Shown here one piece after another: positions 22,656 to 31,914 of a DNA stretch of 64,000 bases. The notes beneath the pieces were generated by a model, which saw nothing but the letters and a program-made list of their open reading frames with translations, was not told the origin of the DNA and did no database searches. The position numbers and the translations under genes are program-made. How positions within the stretch are numbered: the first letter of the stretch is position 1; each line of letters starts with the position of its first letter. The DNA is from Microbacterium sp. HD4P20 (GTDB lineage: Bacteria; Actinomycetota; Actinomycetes; Actinomycetales; Microbacteriaceae): assembly GCF_019449275.2 (NCBI RefSeq), contig NZ_JAHZQZ020000019.1, positions 97,134 to 161,133 of the forward strand, in the 5' to 3' direction.

Positions 22656-23843
22656 TCACAGCGCGGGCGGTGCGATGTAGCCGCCCTCCTGCGCGGCGTC
22701 GTCGGCCGGGAACAGCAGCACGTGATGCGCGGCCCACGTGCAGATGACCGCGTCGCCGACCGTCAGCTCCGGGGCGTCGGGAGTCGGCCGTCGCACGATG
22801 AGGCTCTGCTCCTCGCCCAGGCGCACGAGGTACTGCATCGTGTCGCCGAGGTGCGAGATGCCGATCAGCTCGCCGCGGGCGCTGTTGGGGGCGGCTGCGG
22901 CGGTCGGGTCGTCCTGCGCGATCTGGATGTACTCGGGCCGGACTGCCGCTTCGCCGAGGTTGGCCGCGGTCAGCGTCGGCGAATCGGAACGAACCAGCGC
23001 GTTCGGTGAGGCGATCGCGGCGCCCGCTTCTGCCACGGTGCCGCGGAAGAAGTTCTGCTGCCCGACGAAGGCGGCGACGTAGGCCGACGCGGGCCGTGCG
23101 TACACGGTGTCGGCGTCGGCGAGCTGCTCGATGCGGCCCGCACGCATGATCGCGATGCGGTCGCTCATCGACAGGGCCTCGCCCTGGTCGTGCGTCACGA
23201 AGACGAACGTGATGCCCAGGCGCGATTGCAGGAGCTTCAGCTCGAGCTGCATCTCTTCGCGCAGCTGGCGGTCCAGCGCGCCCAGCGGCTCGTCGAGCAG
23301 CAGCACGGCCGGGCGGTTCACCAGGGCGCGGGCGAGTGCGATGCGCTGCTGCTGGCCCCCCGAGAGCTGTGCCGGCTTGCGGTCTCCGAACCGGCGCATC
23401 TGCACCAGATCCAGTGCCTGACTCACCTTGTCCCGCACGTCAGCCTTCGGTGTGCGGCGCTGCTGCAGTCCGTAGGCGACGTTCTCGGCGACCGACAGGT
23501 GCGGGAACAGGGCGTATGCCTGGAACACCGTGTTGACGTCGCGGCGATAGGGCGGGATGCCGCGCACGGACCGTCCCGAGATGCGGATCTCTCCGGCATC
23601 CGGCCGCTCGAAACCGGCGATCATGCGCAGCGTCGTGGTCTTGCCGCACCCAGACGGGCCGAGCAGCGAGATGAACTCGCCGGGCTGGATCGTGAGCGAG
23701 AGGTCGTCGACGGCGGGCTGATCGCCGTAGTACTTCGTGATGCCCGACAGCACGACGGCCCCGCGCTCCGCTTCGCCCTCCGGGGAGGACGGGGTGATCG
23801 GAGCGGACTCCGGGTGGGTCGCCGTGCCTGTGGACATGGTCAC
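22656..23843 (-). CDS. potA: PotA-like ABC transporter ATPase
   Basis: 395 residues from GTG at 23843 (GGAGG nine bases upstream; ATG at 23837 possible). Walker A LGPSGCGKTT at about 61-70, Q-loop VFQAYALFPHLSVAENVAYG, signature [15 protein letters not shown], Walker B VLLLDEPLGALD and switch VFVTHDQGEA. The C-terminal TOBE-like part from about 270 (AAVRPEYIQIAQDD) is typical of PotA and related CUT1 ATPases. First gene of the potADBC-amidohydrolase transcript. It energises uptake. Confidence 0.92.
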   Translation of the reverse strand: MTMSTGTATHPESAPITPSSPEGEAERGAVVLSGITKYYGDQPAVDDLSLTIQPGEFISLLGPSGCGKTTTLRMIAGFERPDAGEIRISGRSVRGIPPYRRDVNTVFQAYALFPHLSVAENVAYGLQQRRTPKADVRDKVSQALDLVQMRRFGDRKPAQLSGGQQQRIALARALVNRPAVLLLDEPLGALDRQLREEMQLELKLLQSRLGITFVFVTHDQGEALSMSDRIAIMRAGRIEQLADADTVYARPASAYVAAFVGQQNFFRGTVAEAGAAIASPNALVRSDSPTLTAANLGEAAVRPEYIQIAQDDPTAAAAPNSARGELIGISHLGDTMQYLVRLGEEQSLIVRRPTPDAPELTVGDAVICTWAAHHVLLFPADDAAQEGGYIAPPAL

Positions 23844-24153
23844 TCGTGAGATCCTCCCGAGACGGGCCGCGCGACGATGCGAAGCCTTGTCGAATGTGAG
23901 TCGTATTCAATATGGCAGCATCCACCCCCCGCAATGGACGCCCCGGCGAACCGGACGATTCGCGGTACGCGAATGCCCCGGCCGACACTTCGTCCGGAGT
24001 TGTGTAACGGTCAGGAAACCGCGGCATTTCGCAGAGGCGCCGCCACCGACGAGCGGCTGTCGCGGCGATCGCCGACAGATCGTCTGTTGCGTCGCTCTCA
24101 CCCCCTCCTACGGGGGCGGCTGCTCCCCGCCAGGGTCTGGCCGTGCGGTCGGG
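23844..24153 (-). promoter_or_regulatory. 310-bp upstream region of the pot operon
   Basis: No gene seen. The only A/T-rich patch, at about 23897-23916, reads CATATTGAATAC on the minus strand, with a TTGCGG about 14 bases further upstream; this is a plausible but imperfect sigma-A promoter roughly 60-70 bases before the potA start. The rest, toward the nei stop, shows no clear structure. Confidence 0.35.
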
Positions 24154-24942
24154 TCAACGCTGGCACACCGGGCACCAGAACACGATGCGCTCGCGGGTCG
24201 GATCGGCGCCGAGCGATCCGCCCCGGATCGGCGTGCCGCACCGACGGCACGGCCTTCCCTCACGGCGGTACACCCACGTCGATCGTCCCGGTCGGCTGTC
24301 GCCGGTGAAGGTGCGGCCCGGGCGGTCGCGGTTGGCGCGGATCATGCGGGAGCCGACGTCGACGAGGGCTGCGGCATCCGTCTGCGATGCGGGGGTCGCG
24401 GGCAGGACTCCTCGGACGAAGAGGATCTCGTTGACGTACTCGTTGCCGAACCCGGCGACGTTGCGCTGATCCTGAAGCGCGACGTGAACCGGGCGAGGGT
24501 CCGCGGCGAGTCGCCGCGCGGCTTCGGCCGGGTCCCACGAGTCAGCGAGCGGGTCGGGGCCGAGGTATCCCACGAGGTCGTCTTCGTCGGTGGTCGGCAC
24601 GACGGCGATGTCGGCCAGATCGAAGCCGACGGTCTCCCACTCGGTGGCATCAGGCGCCGTCGCGCCGATCACGGCGCGCGCTCTGAACGCCGGCGCTCGC
24701 CAGCGCTCGCCGCGGCGATACACGTGCCACTCGCCCTCCATCTTCAGGTGTGTGTGGAGGGTGTAGGCGCCGATGCGATGCAGAATGTGCTTTCCGTGCG
24801 GCACGACTTCATGCACCGTCTCGCCGCGGAAGTCGACGGTCGCCGCCTGCGGCACCCGCAGCTCGAACCGGGTCACGGTGGCCCCGTGCAGCACCCGGTC
24901 GAGCTTGAGCGCGGCACGGTAGACGCTGTCGCCCTCAGGCAC
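24154..24942 (-). CDS. nei: Nei/Fpg-family DNA glycosylase
   Basis: 262 residues from GTG at 24942. After removal of the initiator, Pro2 and Glu3 (MPEGDSVYRAA) form the catalytic N-terminus that makes a Schiff base with the damaged sugar; this fixes the start. LHTHLKMEGEWHVYRRGERW is the conserved glycosylase core, followed by the helix-two-turn-helix GFGNEYVNEILFVRGVLPAT. A C-terminal zinc finger has CRRCG and CPVC pairs. Expected to excise oxidised pyrimidines and nick the strand. It sits downstream of lhr, an arrangement I recall from other actinobacteria, separated by a palindromic element. Confidence 0.92.
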   Translation of the reverse strand: MPEGDSVYRAALKLDRVLHGATVTRFELRVPQAATVDFRGETVHEVVPHGKHILHRIGAYTLHTHLKMEGEWHVYRRGERWRAPAFRARAVIGATAPDATEWETVGFDLADIAVVPTTDEDDLVGYLGPDPLADSWDPAEAARRLAADPRPVHVALQDQRNVAGFGNEYVNEILFVRGVLPATPASQTDAAALVDVGSRMIRANRDRPGRTFTGDSRPGRSTWVYRREGRPCRRCGTPIRGGSLGADPTRERIVFWCPVCQR

Positions 24943-24966
24943 GAGTCCGCTCCGGCGGTCGTCGCA

Positions 24967-25050
24967 TGCACAGAATCGGAGGTTCTGCGCGACACGCCGG
25001 CGACGACGCATCGCGGGCGGAGTGTCGCCGACATTCTCCGATTCTGTGCA
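24967..25050. repeat. 84-bp palindromic intergenic element between lhr and nei
   Basis: Terminal inverted repeats TGCACAGAATCGGA (24967-24980) and TCCGATTCTGTGCA (25037-25050), perfect over 14 bases, with a partly self-complementary interior (GACACGCCGGCG and related). Similar in size but unrelated in sequence to the elements at 11572, 12265 and 42142. Confidence 0.7.
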
Positions 25051-25055
25051 CGGAC

Positions 25056-28000
25056 TCAGCCACGACCGCCGGACCCTTGCGCGGCCGCGCCCTGGCGGAG
25101 CGTGTCGCCCGCGGTGAGCCGTCTGAGCGTGAGACCGCGGGTGGACTCGACGAAACCGGCATCCCGGAGCGCCCTGCCCACCGCGGTGCCGTACACGAAG
25201 GCGCCGTTGACCTGCTCGACGGTGAGGGTGTCGAGCCGGCGCGACCGCGCCGTCGCGACCAGTTCGCGCGCCGCCGCCTCGAGCACCGGCTCGGCATCGG
25301 TGAACGCGAGGGCCGACTTGCCGCCGCGTTCGACGTAGAGCGTCAGGGCGCCGTCGACGAGCACCACCAGCGCCCCTGCCTTGCGCCCGGGTCGATGCCC
25401 GATGCCCTCGAGGGGTGGCCAGGCCAGCGCCGCGCCGTAGGCGTTGGCGGGGTCGGTGGCAGCGAGGGCGACGGCCCGCAGCGGTGGCGGGTCGGCGACG
25501 GCCGCGAACTCGCGGAGCCGGTCGACGGTCGCCGACGCGGCGAACTGCGCGGCACCGAGCTTCTCGATGACGTAGCCGCGACGGCAGTGGCCCGCCTCCT
25601 CGAAGCCCGCCAGCACCCGGTAGGTCTGGGCGAAACCGCCGGGTACGCCCTCCGCCTGGACCGCACCGCGCGTCACCACGCCGTAGCGGTCGAGCAGCAG
25701 GCTCGCCGTCGCGGTGGCGCGCAGCGCCGCGTCGGGCTCCGGGGCGGGCAGCATCGACCAGCGGCCGCCGAGCGAGGGCGGACGGGGAGGAACGGATCCG
25801 CCGACCGCCCGCACGGCTGCCCCCCGGTACATGCGAGCCCGTGGCGCGCGCCGGCTGACGCGGTGCGCCTGGGACCCGCCCGACACCAGCGTCCGGACGG
25901 GCGCGAAGGTGTCGTTCGAGACGCGCCCCGCCCATGTGAGGCGCCACAGCGCATCGATGACGGACTGGTCGTTCTCGGCACCCGTGAGCTGCCGCAGCTG
26001 GGCGGCGAAGAAGGCGCCCCCTGCCTCGAGCGAGGCCAGCAGCTGGGCGTCGATCGATCCGGGCGCGGGCTCGTCCGCCTCGTCGGGCGGCGCGAGTGTC
26101 AGTGGCAGCCCATCGGCCGGGTGGAGCGCGACCCAGCCGTCGCGACCCGGCAGGCTCCCGTGCCCTGACCACACCACCTCGCCCGTCGCCGTGAGCTCGT
26201 CGAGCATGCCCGGGGTGTAGTCCGTCACCCGGGCGGGCAGGATGAGCGACTCCCACGCGCTGGCCGGAATCGGCACGCCTGCGAGTTGCTCGACGACGGC
26301 CGCGACCCCGTCGAGCCCCTCGAGCGGACGGGTCGCGTGCTGCCAGACCGGCAGGAATCGCGCGTACGCCTCTTGCGGAACCGGCTCGACGCTGCCGCGG
26401 ATGGCCGCGAGCGACCGCATCCGCAGCCGCCGGAGCACCTCGGCGTCGCACCACTCGAGATCGTCCGAACCGGCGCGGGTCTCGGCTGATGCCTCGGGTA
26501 GGAAGAACCCGCTCGCTATGCGGCCCTGCGACTCGAGGCGCTGCAGGGTGTGACGAGCGACGGCGACGCCGATGCCGAGGCGCTCGGCCGCGGCATCCGC
26601 CGTGAACGGTCCGTGTGTGCGGGCATAGCGCGCCACGAGGTCGCCGAGCGGATCGGCGAGCGGTTCGAGGAACGCCGTCGGAATGCCGACAGGGAGCGCC
26701 ACCCCGAGTCCGTCGCGCAGACGCCCGGAGTCCTCTATCGCGGCCACACGAGCCGTGCCGGCGATGGTCACCGGGACGGCTCGACGCGTCGTGACTAGTT
26801 CTTCCAGCAGAGCGGATGCCTCGGCCTCGCTCGCGTGGCCGGCGGGATCGGCGGCCACGAGGCGGGCGGCGACCTCGGCGGCGTCGAGCGGACCCAGGAG
26901 TCGCAGCAGATCCGCGACACCTTCCACGTCGCGAACGCGACGCTCGGGGTCGAGGCGCTGGACCTCGCGCTCGAACTGCGCGATGACGGCGGGATCGAGC
27001 AGCTCCCGCATCTCGATCTTGCCGAGCAGCTCGCTCAGCAGGGCCGGGTCGACAGAGAGCGCGGCCGCCCGTCGTTCGGCGAGAGGCGAGTCGCCCTCGT
27101 ACATGAACGCACCGACATATCCGAAGAGCAGGTCGCGCGCGAAGGGTGACGGCTGCGCCGGCTCAGTCTCGACCAGCCGGACGCGGCGCTCGCCGATGCT
27201 GCGGACGATGCGCAGCAGAGACGGCACGTCGTAGACGTCCTGCAGCACCTCGCGCAACGTCTCGAGGATGATCGGGAAGGTCGGATAGCGTCGGGCGACC
27301 TCGAGAAGCTGCGCCGAGCGCTGGCGCTGCTGCCACAGCGGCGTGCGCTTGCCCGGGTTTCTCCGCGGCATGAGCAGTGCGCGGGCGGCGCACTCCCGGA
27401 ACCTCGATGCGAACAGCGCCGAACCGCCTACCTCCTCGGTGACGATCTGCTCGAGCTCGTCGGGATCGAAGACGAACAGGTCGGCGCCGGGCGGCTCGGC
27501 CGTGGCATCCGGAACTCTGGCGATGATGCCGTCGTCGCTCGCGACCGCCGACCCCTCCACCCCCAGTCGCTCGCGGATCCGGGCGTTGACCGCGAGAGCC
27601 CACGGCGCGTGCACCTGCATGCCGTACGGGGAATGGAGGATCACGCGCCAGTCGCCCACCTCGTCGCGACCGCGCTCGACAGTGAGCTGGCGGTCGGTCG
27701 GCAGCGTGCCGGTCGCTTCCCGCTGCTCGGCGAGATAGGCCAGGAGGTTGTCCTGCGCGTTGTCGTCGAGCCCCGCGTCGCGCAGCCGCGCCTCGGCCTT
27801 CTCGGGTGCGGCGGTGGACACCTCGCGCGAGAACTTGCCGAGTGCCTCACCCAGCTCCGCCGGTCGGCCGATGCCGTCACCGTGCCAGAACGGCACTTTG
27901 CCGGGCTGCCCGAAGGCCGGCACCACATTGACGCGATCGTGCGTGATCTCGACGATGCGCCAGCTGGTCGTGCCGAGCGTGAACACATCGTTGACCCGCG

Positions 28001-29870
28001 ATTCGTACACCATCTCTTCGTCGAGCTCGCCGACGCGCGCGTTCGACGACTCGCCGGCGACGAACACGCCGAACAGACCGCGATCGGGGATTGTTCCGCC
28101 GCTCGTGACGGCGATCCGCTGCGCTCCCGGGCGGCCCGTCAGCACGCCGAGGTCGCGGTCCCACACCACGCGCGGTCGCAGCTCGGCGAACTCGTCGGAC
28201 GGGAAGCGGCCGGCGAGCAGGTCGAGCGTCGCCTCGTAGGCCGAGCGCGGCAGCGACCGGAACGGTGCACTGCGCTTGAGGGTGTCGTACCAGTCCTCGA
28301 CGTCGACCGGCGCGATGGAGGCTGCCGCGACGGTGTGCTGGGCGAGGATGTCGAGCGGGTTCTGCGGAACCGCGATCGCCTCGATCTGGCCCGCCAGCAT
28401 CCGCTCGGTGACGATCGCGGTGTGCAGCACATCGCCGCGATGCTTGGGGAAGAGGGCGGCGCGGCTGACCTCGCCCACCTGATGCCCGGCGCGCCCGATG
28501 CGCTGCAGGCCCGAGGCGGCGCTCGGCGGCGCCTCGACCTGGATCACGAGATCGACTGCGCCCATGTCGATGCCGAGCTCGAGGCTCGACGTCGCGACGA
28601 CGCAGCGCAGGATGCCGGACTTCAGCTCTTCCTCGACCTGGGCGCGCTGCTCTTTCGAGACGGAACCATGATGGGCCTTCGCCAGGACCGGATCTGCCCC
28701 CGCTGTGGCGCCGGCCTGCGCCATCATGGCTGCGGGCACGGTCTGCTCGGGCAGATCGAGCCCGAGCCGCTCGGAGTAGATCTCGTTGAGGCGACCGGTG
28801 AGCCGCTCGGCGAGGCGCCGCGAATTGCAGAACACGATGGTCGATCGATGCTGCAGGATGCGGTCGACGATGGCCTCTTCGACGTGCGGCCATACCGAGC
28901 CTGTGACCTCGGTCTCGCCGGCACCGCTTGCGCGCGCGCCGGCGGAGCCGTCCGCGAACCAGTCCTCGGCGGCTTCGGGCGTGGCCTCGGCGGTGGGGGC
29001 CTCGGCGGTGGGGGCCGCGTCGCCGTCGGCGCTCGTCCACGCGCTCGGCGGGGGCGGGGGGTTGAGCATATCGTCGATCGGGACGACGACCTTCATGTCG
29101 AACGCCTTCGTCGACCGCGGCGCCACGATCTCGACCGGCTCGGCGCCGCCGAGGAATCGCGCCACCTCGTCGATCGGACGAACGGTCGCCGACAAGCCGA
29201 TGCGCTGCGCCGGCGGAGCTTCGGGAGAGAACGACCGCCGGAGCGCATCGAGCCGCTCGAGGCTGACCGCGAGGTGCGCCCCGCGCTTGGTCGCGGCGAC
29301 CGCGTGGACCTCGTCGACGATCACCGTGTGCACGTCGCGCAACGTCTCGCCGGCCTGGCTCGTGAGCATCAGGTACAGCGACTCTGGCGTCGTGATGAGG
29401 ATGTCGGGCGGTGTCGCGACCAGCTTGCGTCGGTCGCTGGAGGTCGTGTCGCCGGAGCGGACGCCGACCGTCACCTCCGGCACCGTGACGCCGAGGCGCC
29501 GGGCGGACTGGCCGATGCCCACCAGGGGTGAACGCAGGTTGCGCTCGACGTCGACGCCGAGGGCCTTGAGCGGCGAGATGTAGAGGATCCGCGTGCGCAT
29601 CCGCGCGTCGGCGGATCGTCTACTCCGGGGGCGCGACGGTCCCTGAGCAGGTCGCTCTGCGACCGTGTCGAAGGGCTCGTGGAACACGCGGTCGATCGCC
29701 CACAGGAACGCCGAGAGCGTCTTGCCCGATCCGGTCGGAGCGACCACCAGTGCGTGCTTTCCGGCGGAGATCGCCTCCCACGCACCGATCTGCGCGTTCG
29801 TCGGAGCGGCGAACGCGCCTCGGAACCAGTCCTGCGTGGCAGGACCGAACCGCTCGAGGACGTCGCTCAC
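25056..29870 (-). CDS. lhr: Lhr-type superfamily 2 helicase
   Basis: 1604 residues from GTG at 29870, with GGAGAG just upstream; the frame is open to 30830 but that part overlaps pspC and abcF. Walker A PTGSGKT at 45-51, motif Ia ILYISPLKALG, motif II VIVDEVHAV, motif III GLSATVRP, then the second RecA domain (VFCNSRRLAERLTGRL) with GRAGHQ, and the long Lhr-C region with winged-helix and DNA-binding modules. Mycobacterial Lhr is a 3'-5' DNA/RNA-DNA helicase linked to DNA repair, consistent with the neighbouring nei. Residues 65-90 contain extra sequence encoded by a palindromic repeat (29638-29677). Confidence 0.93.
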   Translation of the reverse strand: MSDVLERFGPATQDWFRGAFAAPTNAQIGAWEAISAGKHALVVAPTGSGKTLSAFLWAIDRVFHEPFDTVAERPAQGPSRPRSRRSADARMRTRILYISPLKALGVDVERNLRSPLVGIGQSARRLGVTVPEVTVGVRSGDTTSSDRRKLVATPPDILITTPESLYLMLTSQAGETLRDVHTVIVDEVHAVAATKRGAHLAVSLERLDALRRSFSPEAPPAQRIGLSATVRPIDEVARFLGGAEPVEIVAPRSTKAFDMKVVVPIDDMLNPPPPPSAWTSADGDAAPTAEAPTAEATPEAAEDWFADGSAGARASGAGETEVTGSVWPHVEEAIVDRILQHRSTIVFCNSRRLAERLTGRLNEIYSERLGLDLPEQTVPAAMMAQAGATAGADPVLAKAHHGSVSKEQRAQVEEELKSGILRCVVATSSLELGIDMGAVDLVIQVEAPPSAASGLQRIGRAGHQVGEVSRAALFPKHRGDVLHTAIVTERMLAGQIEAIAVPQNPLDILAQHTVAAASIAPVDVEDWYDTLKRSAPFRSLPRSAYEATLDLLAGRFPSDEFAELRPRVVWDRDLGVLTGRPGAQRIAVTSGGTIPDRGLFGVFVAGESSNARVGELDEEMVYESRVNDVFTLGTTSWRIVEITHDRVNVVPAFGQPGKVPFWHGDGIGRPAELGEALGKFSREVSTAAPEKAEARLRDAGLDDNAQDNLLAYLAEQREATGTLPTDRQLTVERGRDEVGDWRVILHSPYGMQVHAPWALAVNARIRERLGVEGSAVASDDGIIARVPDATAEPPGADLFVFDPDELEQIVTEEVGGSALFASRFRECAARALLMPRRNPGKRTPLWQQRQRSAQLLEVARRYPTFPIILETLREVLQDVYDVPSLLRIVRSIGERRVRLVETEPAQPSPFARDLLFGYVGAFMYEGDSPLAERRAAALSVDPALLSELLGKIEMRELLDPAVIAQFEREVQRLDPERRVRDVEGVADLLRLLGPLDAAEVAARLVAADPAGHASEAEASALLEELVTTRRAVPVTIAGTARVAAIEDSGRLRDGLGVALPVGIPTAFLEPLADPLGDLVARYARTHGPFTADAAAERLGIGVAVARHTLQRLESQGRIASGFFLPEASAETRAGSDDLEWCDAEVLRRLRMRSLAAIRGSVEPVPQEAYARFLPVWQHATRPLEGLDGVAAVVEQLAGVPIPASAWESLILPARVTDYTPGMLDELTATGEVVWSGHGSLPGRDGWVALHPADGLPLTLAPPDEADEPAPGSIDAQLLASLEAGGAFFAAQLRQLTGAENDQSVIDALWRLTWAGRVSNDTFAPVRTLVSGGSQAHRVSRRAPRARMYRGAAVRAVGGSVPPRPPSLGGRWSMLPAPEPDAALRATATASLLLDRYGVVTRGAVQAEGVPGGFAQTYRVLAGFEEAGHCRRGYVIEKLGAAQFAASATVDRLREFAAVADPPPLRAVALAATDPANAYGAALAWPPLEGIGHRPGRKAGALVVLVDGALTLYVERGGKSALAFTDAEPVLEAAARELVATARSRRLDTLTVEQVNGAFVYGTAVGRALRDAGFVESTRGLTLRRLTAGDTLRQGAAAQGSGGRG
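29638..29677 (-). repeat. Palindromic repeat inserted in frame within lhr
   Basis: GGTCCCTGAGCAGGTCGC, TCT, GCGACCGTGTCGAAGGGCT: a hairpin with a perfect GGTCGC/GCGACC stem and longer imperfect arms. Its outer parts resemble the dispersed CCCTGAGC...GTCGAAGGG intergenic repeat common in Microbacteriaceae (from memory). In lhr it encodes FDTVAERPAQGP between helicase motifs I and Ia. Confidence 0.55.
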
Positions 29871-29920
29871 CTCTCCATCTTGCTCGGTCGCACCGACATC
29901 GGGGCGGGGTTGACGAGCGG

Positions 29921-30103
29921 TCAGCGCTCGGTCGGTATGACGATCCAGAGCAGGATGTACGCCCACAGCGACAGCCCGAAGAGCACCACCGCGACGATCG
30001 CGAGGACGCGGACGAGCGCGACGCTCCACCCGAATCGGTTGGCGACGGCGAGGCAGACCCCTGCCAGCCAGCGCCCTCGGCGAGGTCTTACGAGTTCGTT
30101 CAT
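29921..30103 (-). CDS. PspC domain membrane protein
   Basis: 60 residues from ATG at 30103, with GGGAGGATGG upstream. It is essentially one PspC domain: basic start NELVRPRRGRWLAGVCLAVA, then a helix ending in LSLWAYILLWIVIPTER, the conserved PspC tail. PspC proteins sit in the cytoplasmic membrane and join envelope-stress signalling. No PspA or kinase domain is attached. It stands alone between lhr and the ABC-F gene. Confidence 0.85.
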   Translation of the reverse strand: MNELVRPRRGRWLAGVCLAVANRFGWSVALVRVLAIVAVVLFGLSLWAYILLWIVIPTER

Positions 30104-30164
30104 GGCTCCATCCTCCCGCCCACCGACCTCGAGCGCACGGGGGAAGGCCCCCGAGCCCGCGCGG

Positions 30165-30207
30165 GGGCTGCGGCATCCGATCCGCGAGAGAACGGATGCC
30201 GCAGCCC
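30165..30207 (-). terminator. Strong hairpin after the ABC-F gene
   Basis: GGGCTGCGGCATCCG (30165-30179), 13-base loop, CGGATGCCGCAGCCC (30193-30207): 15 perfect pairs starting four bases after the ABC-F stop. A second GC hairpin (CCCGCGCGGG) follows. No U-tract, as usual in actinobacteria. Confidence 0.7.
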
Positions 30208-30211
30208 ACCG

Positions 30212-31903
30212 TCACCTCTCGGACAACGAGCCGTCGCGGTCGAGCTCGAGCACGAGGTTCACACCGATGCGCTCGAGGAACGCGTCGTCGTGGCTGACGA
30301 CGAGCACCGCGCCGCGATAGGCCGCGAGAGCATCGACGAACTGCGCGACCGTGTCGAGGTCGAGGTTGTTCGTCGGCTCGTCGAAGACCAGCAGCTGCGG
30401 CGGCGGGTCGGCCAAAAGCAGCCGCGCGAGTGCCACGCGAAAGCGCTCGCCGCCCGACAGGGTCGCCACGGGCCGGTCGACGGCGGCCCCTCGGATGAGG
30501 AACCGCGCGAGCCGGTTGCGCAACTCCGCGGTGCTCACGCCCGGCGCGGCGGCGGCGATGTTCTCGAGCACCGACCCGGTGTCGTCGAGCCCGTCCACGC
30601 GCTGCGGCAGGTACCCGACGCGGTCGGTATGCAGCTCGGTGTGTACCGTTCTCAGGATCGCCGGCGGTAGATCGTCGGGCTCGCGCGTGATTCCGGGCCC
30701 GGGATCGATGAGCGGGTGCTCCGGTCCTGAGAACGGTACGGCAGCACCGACCAAGCGGTCGAGCAGCGTCGTCTTGCCGGCGCCGTTCGGGCCGATGAGA
30801 GCCACGCGCTCCGGGCCCTGAATGATCCACGAGCGCTCGGCGTCGCCGAGTGCGGCGATCCGGCGGCCCGCGGGCACTCCAGGATCGGGCAGGTCGATCT
30901 TCACGGTGTCGTCGTCGCGCACCCGCCGCTCGGCGGCATCCAGCGCGGCGCGCGCGGTCGCCTCACGTTCGGCCTTCTCGCCGCGGAGCTTTCCGGCCGA
31001 CACCTGGGCGGCCATCTTCCGCCCGCCGGCGACGATCTTGGGCACGCGCTTCTCGAGCTGCGCCTTGCGGCCCATCTGTTGTCGTGTCGCGATGGTCAGC
31101 TCAGCCGCGATCCGCTCCCGCTTCTCGCGTCGCACGACCTGCTTCGCGGCGGTCTCGGCCTGGCGCGCGGCGTCCTGCTCCGTCTGCAACCATGCCTGCC
31201 ACTCCGAGTACGGGCCGCCGAACACCGAGAGCTCGTTGTCATAGAGCTCAGCGGTGTCATCCATCAGTTCCAGCAGCGCGACGTCGTGGCTGACCACGAC
31301 GAGGGCGCCACGCCACGAGCGCACCATGTCGTACAGCCGGACCCGGGCCTCGCGGTCGAGGTTGTTGGTCGGCTCGTCGAGCAGCGCGATCCGGGCACTA
31401 TGCTGAGTGGCACCGGCAAGCCGGATGCCGGCGATCGCGGTGAGCACCGCCTCACCGCCCGACAGCTGCCCGACGCTGCGGTCGAGCATGTCGGGTGCGA
31501 GCCCGGCCTCGGCCAGTGCCGCGTGCGACCGGGCCTCGACATCCCAGTCGTCGCCCACCGCGTCGAAGTGACGCGGGTCGGCATCGCCGGACTCGATCGC
31601 GCGCAGGGCACGGAGCGTCGCGCCGACGCCGAGCAGGTCGGCGACGGGACGCGTGACGTCCAGCGTCAGCCGCTGCGGCAGGTACGCGGCATCCGCCGTG
31701 GTGACGACGTTCCCCGCCGTCGGCGTGAGCTCGCCGGCCACCAGCCGCAGCAGGGTGGATTTGCCGGAGCCGTTGCGGCCGACAAGACCGGTGCGGCCGG
31801 CGCCGAACGAGCCCGAGACATCGGAGAGGGCGGTGGTGCCGTCGGCCCACGAGAACGTGACCTGGTCGAGGAGGACGGCAGGGGTGAGGGTGTGTGCAGG
31901 CAT
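30212..31903 (-). CDS. ABC-F family ATP-binding protein
   Basis: 563 residues from ATG at 31903, with AGGAGG eight bases upstream. Two ATPase cassettes without membrane domains: first Walker A VGRNGSGKSTL, signature LSGGEAVLTAI, Walker B ALLDEPTNNLD; second IGPNGAGKTTLL, LSGGERFRVALARLL, LVFDEPTNNLD. Between them at about 240-330 lies the charged ABC-F linker (KQVVRREKRERIAAELTIAT). ABC-F proteins bind the ribosomal E site; some rescue ribosomes from antibiotics. The 5' leader carries a nine-residue peptide and competing hairpins, the usual control of antibiotic-responsive members, which favours a resistance role by inference. Confidence 0.9.
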   Translation of the reverse strand: MPAHTLTPAVLLDQVTFSWADGTTALSDVSGSFGAGRTGLVGRNGSGKSTLLRLVAGELTPTAGNVVTTADAAYLPQRLTLDVTRPVADLLGVGATLRALRAIESGDADPRHFDAVGDDWDVEARSHAALAEAGLAPDMLDRSVGQLSGGEAVLTAIAGIRLAGATQHSARIALLDEPTNNLDREARVRLYDMVRSWRGALVVVSHDVALLELMDDTAELYDNELSVFGGPYSEWQAWLQTEQDAARQAETAAKQVVRREKRERIAAELTIATRQQMGRKAQLEKRVPKIVAGGRKMAAQVSAGKLRGEKAEREATARAALDAAERRVRDDDTVKIDLPDPGVPAGRRIAALGDAERSWIIQGPERVALIGPNGAGKTTLLDRLVGAAVPFSGPEHPLIDPGPGITREPDDLPPAILRTVHTELHTDRVGYLPQRVDGLDDTGSVLENIAAAAPGVSTAELRNRLARFLIRGAAVDRPVATLSGGERFRVALARLLLADPPPQLLVFDEPTNNLDLDTVAQFVDALAAYRGAVLVVSHDDAFLERIGVNLVLELDRDGSLSER

Positions 31904-31914
31904 GTGGGCCTCCT

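Noticed and set aside
23907..24101. Minus-strand ORF in the pot operon upstream region
   Set aside because: 64 codons, no Shine-Dalgarno, no recognisable composition; the region is better explained as regulatory.
29871..30830. Upstream extension of the lhr frame, which would give a protein of about 1900 residues
   Set aside because: The extension overlaps pspC and the ABC-F gene on the same strand and lacks family similarity; the GTG at 29870 gives the usual Lhr N-terminus right before the first helicase motif.
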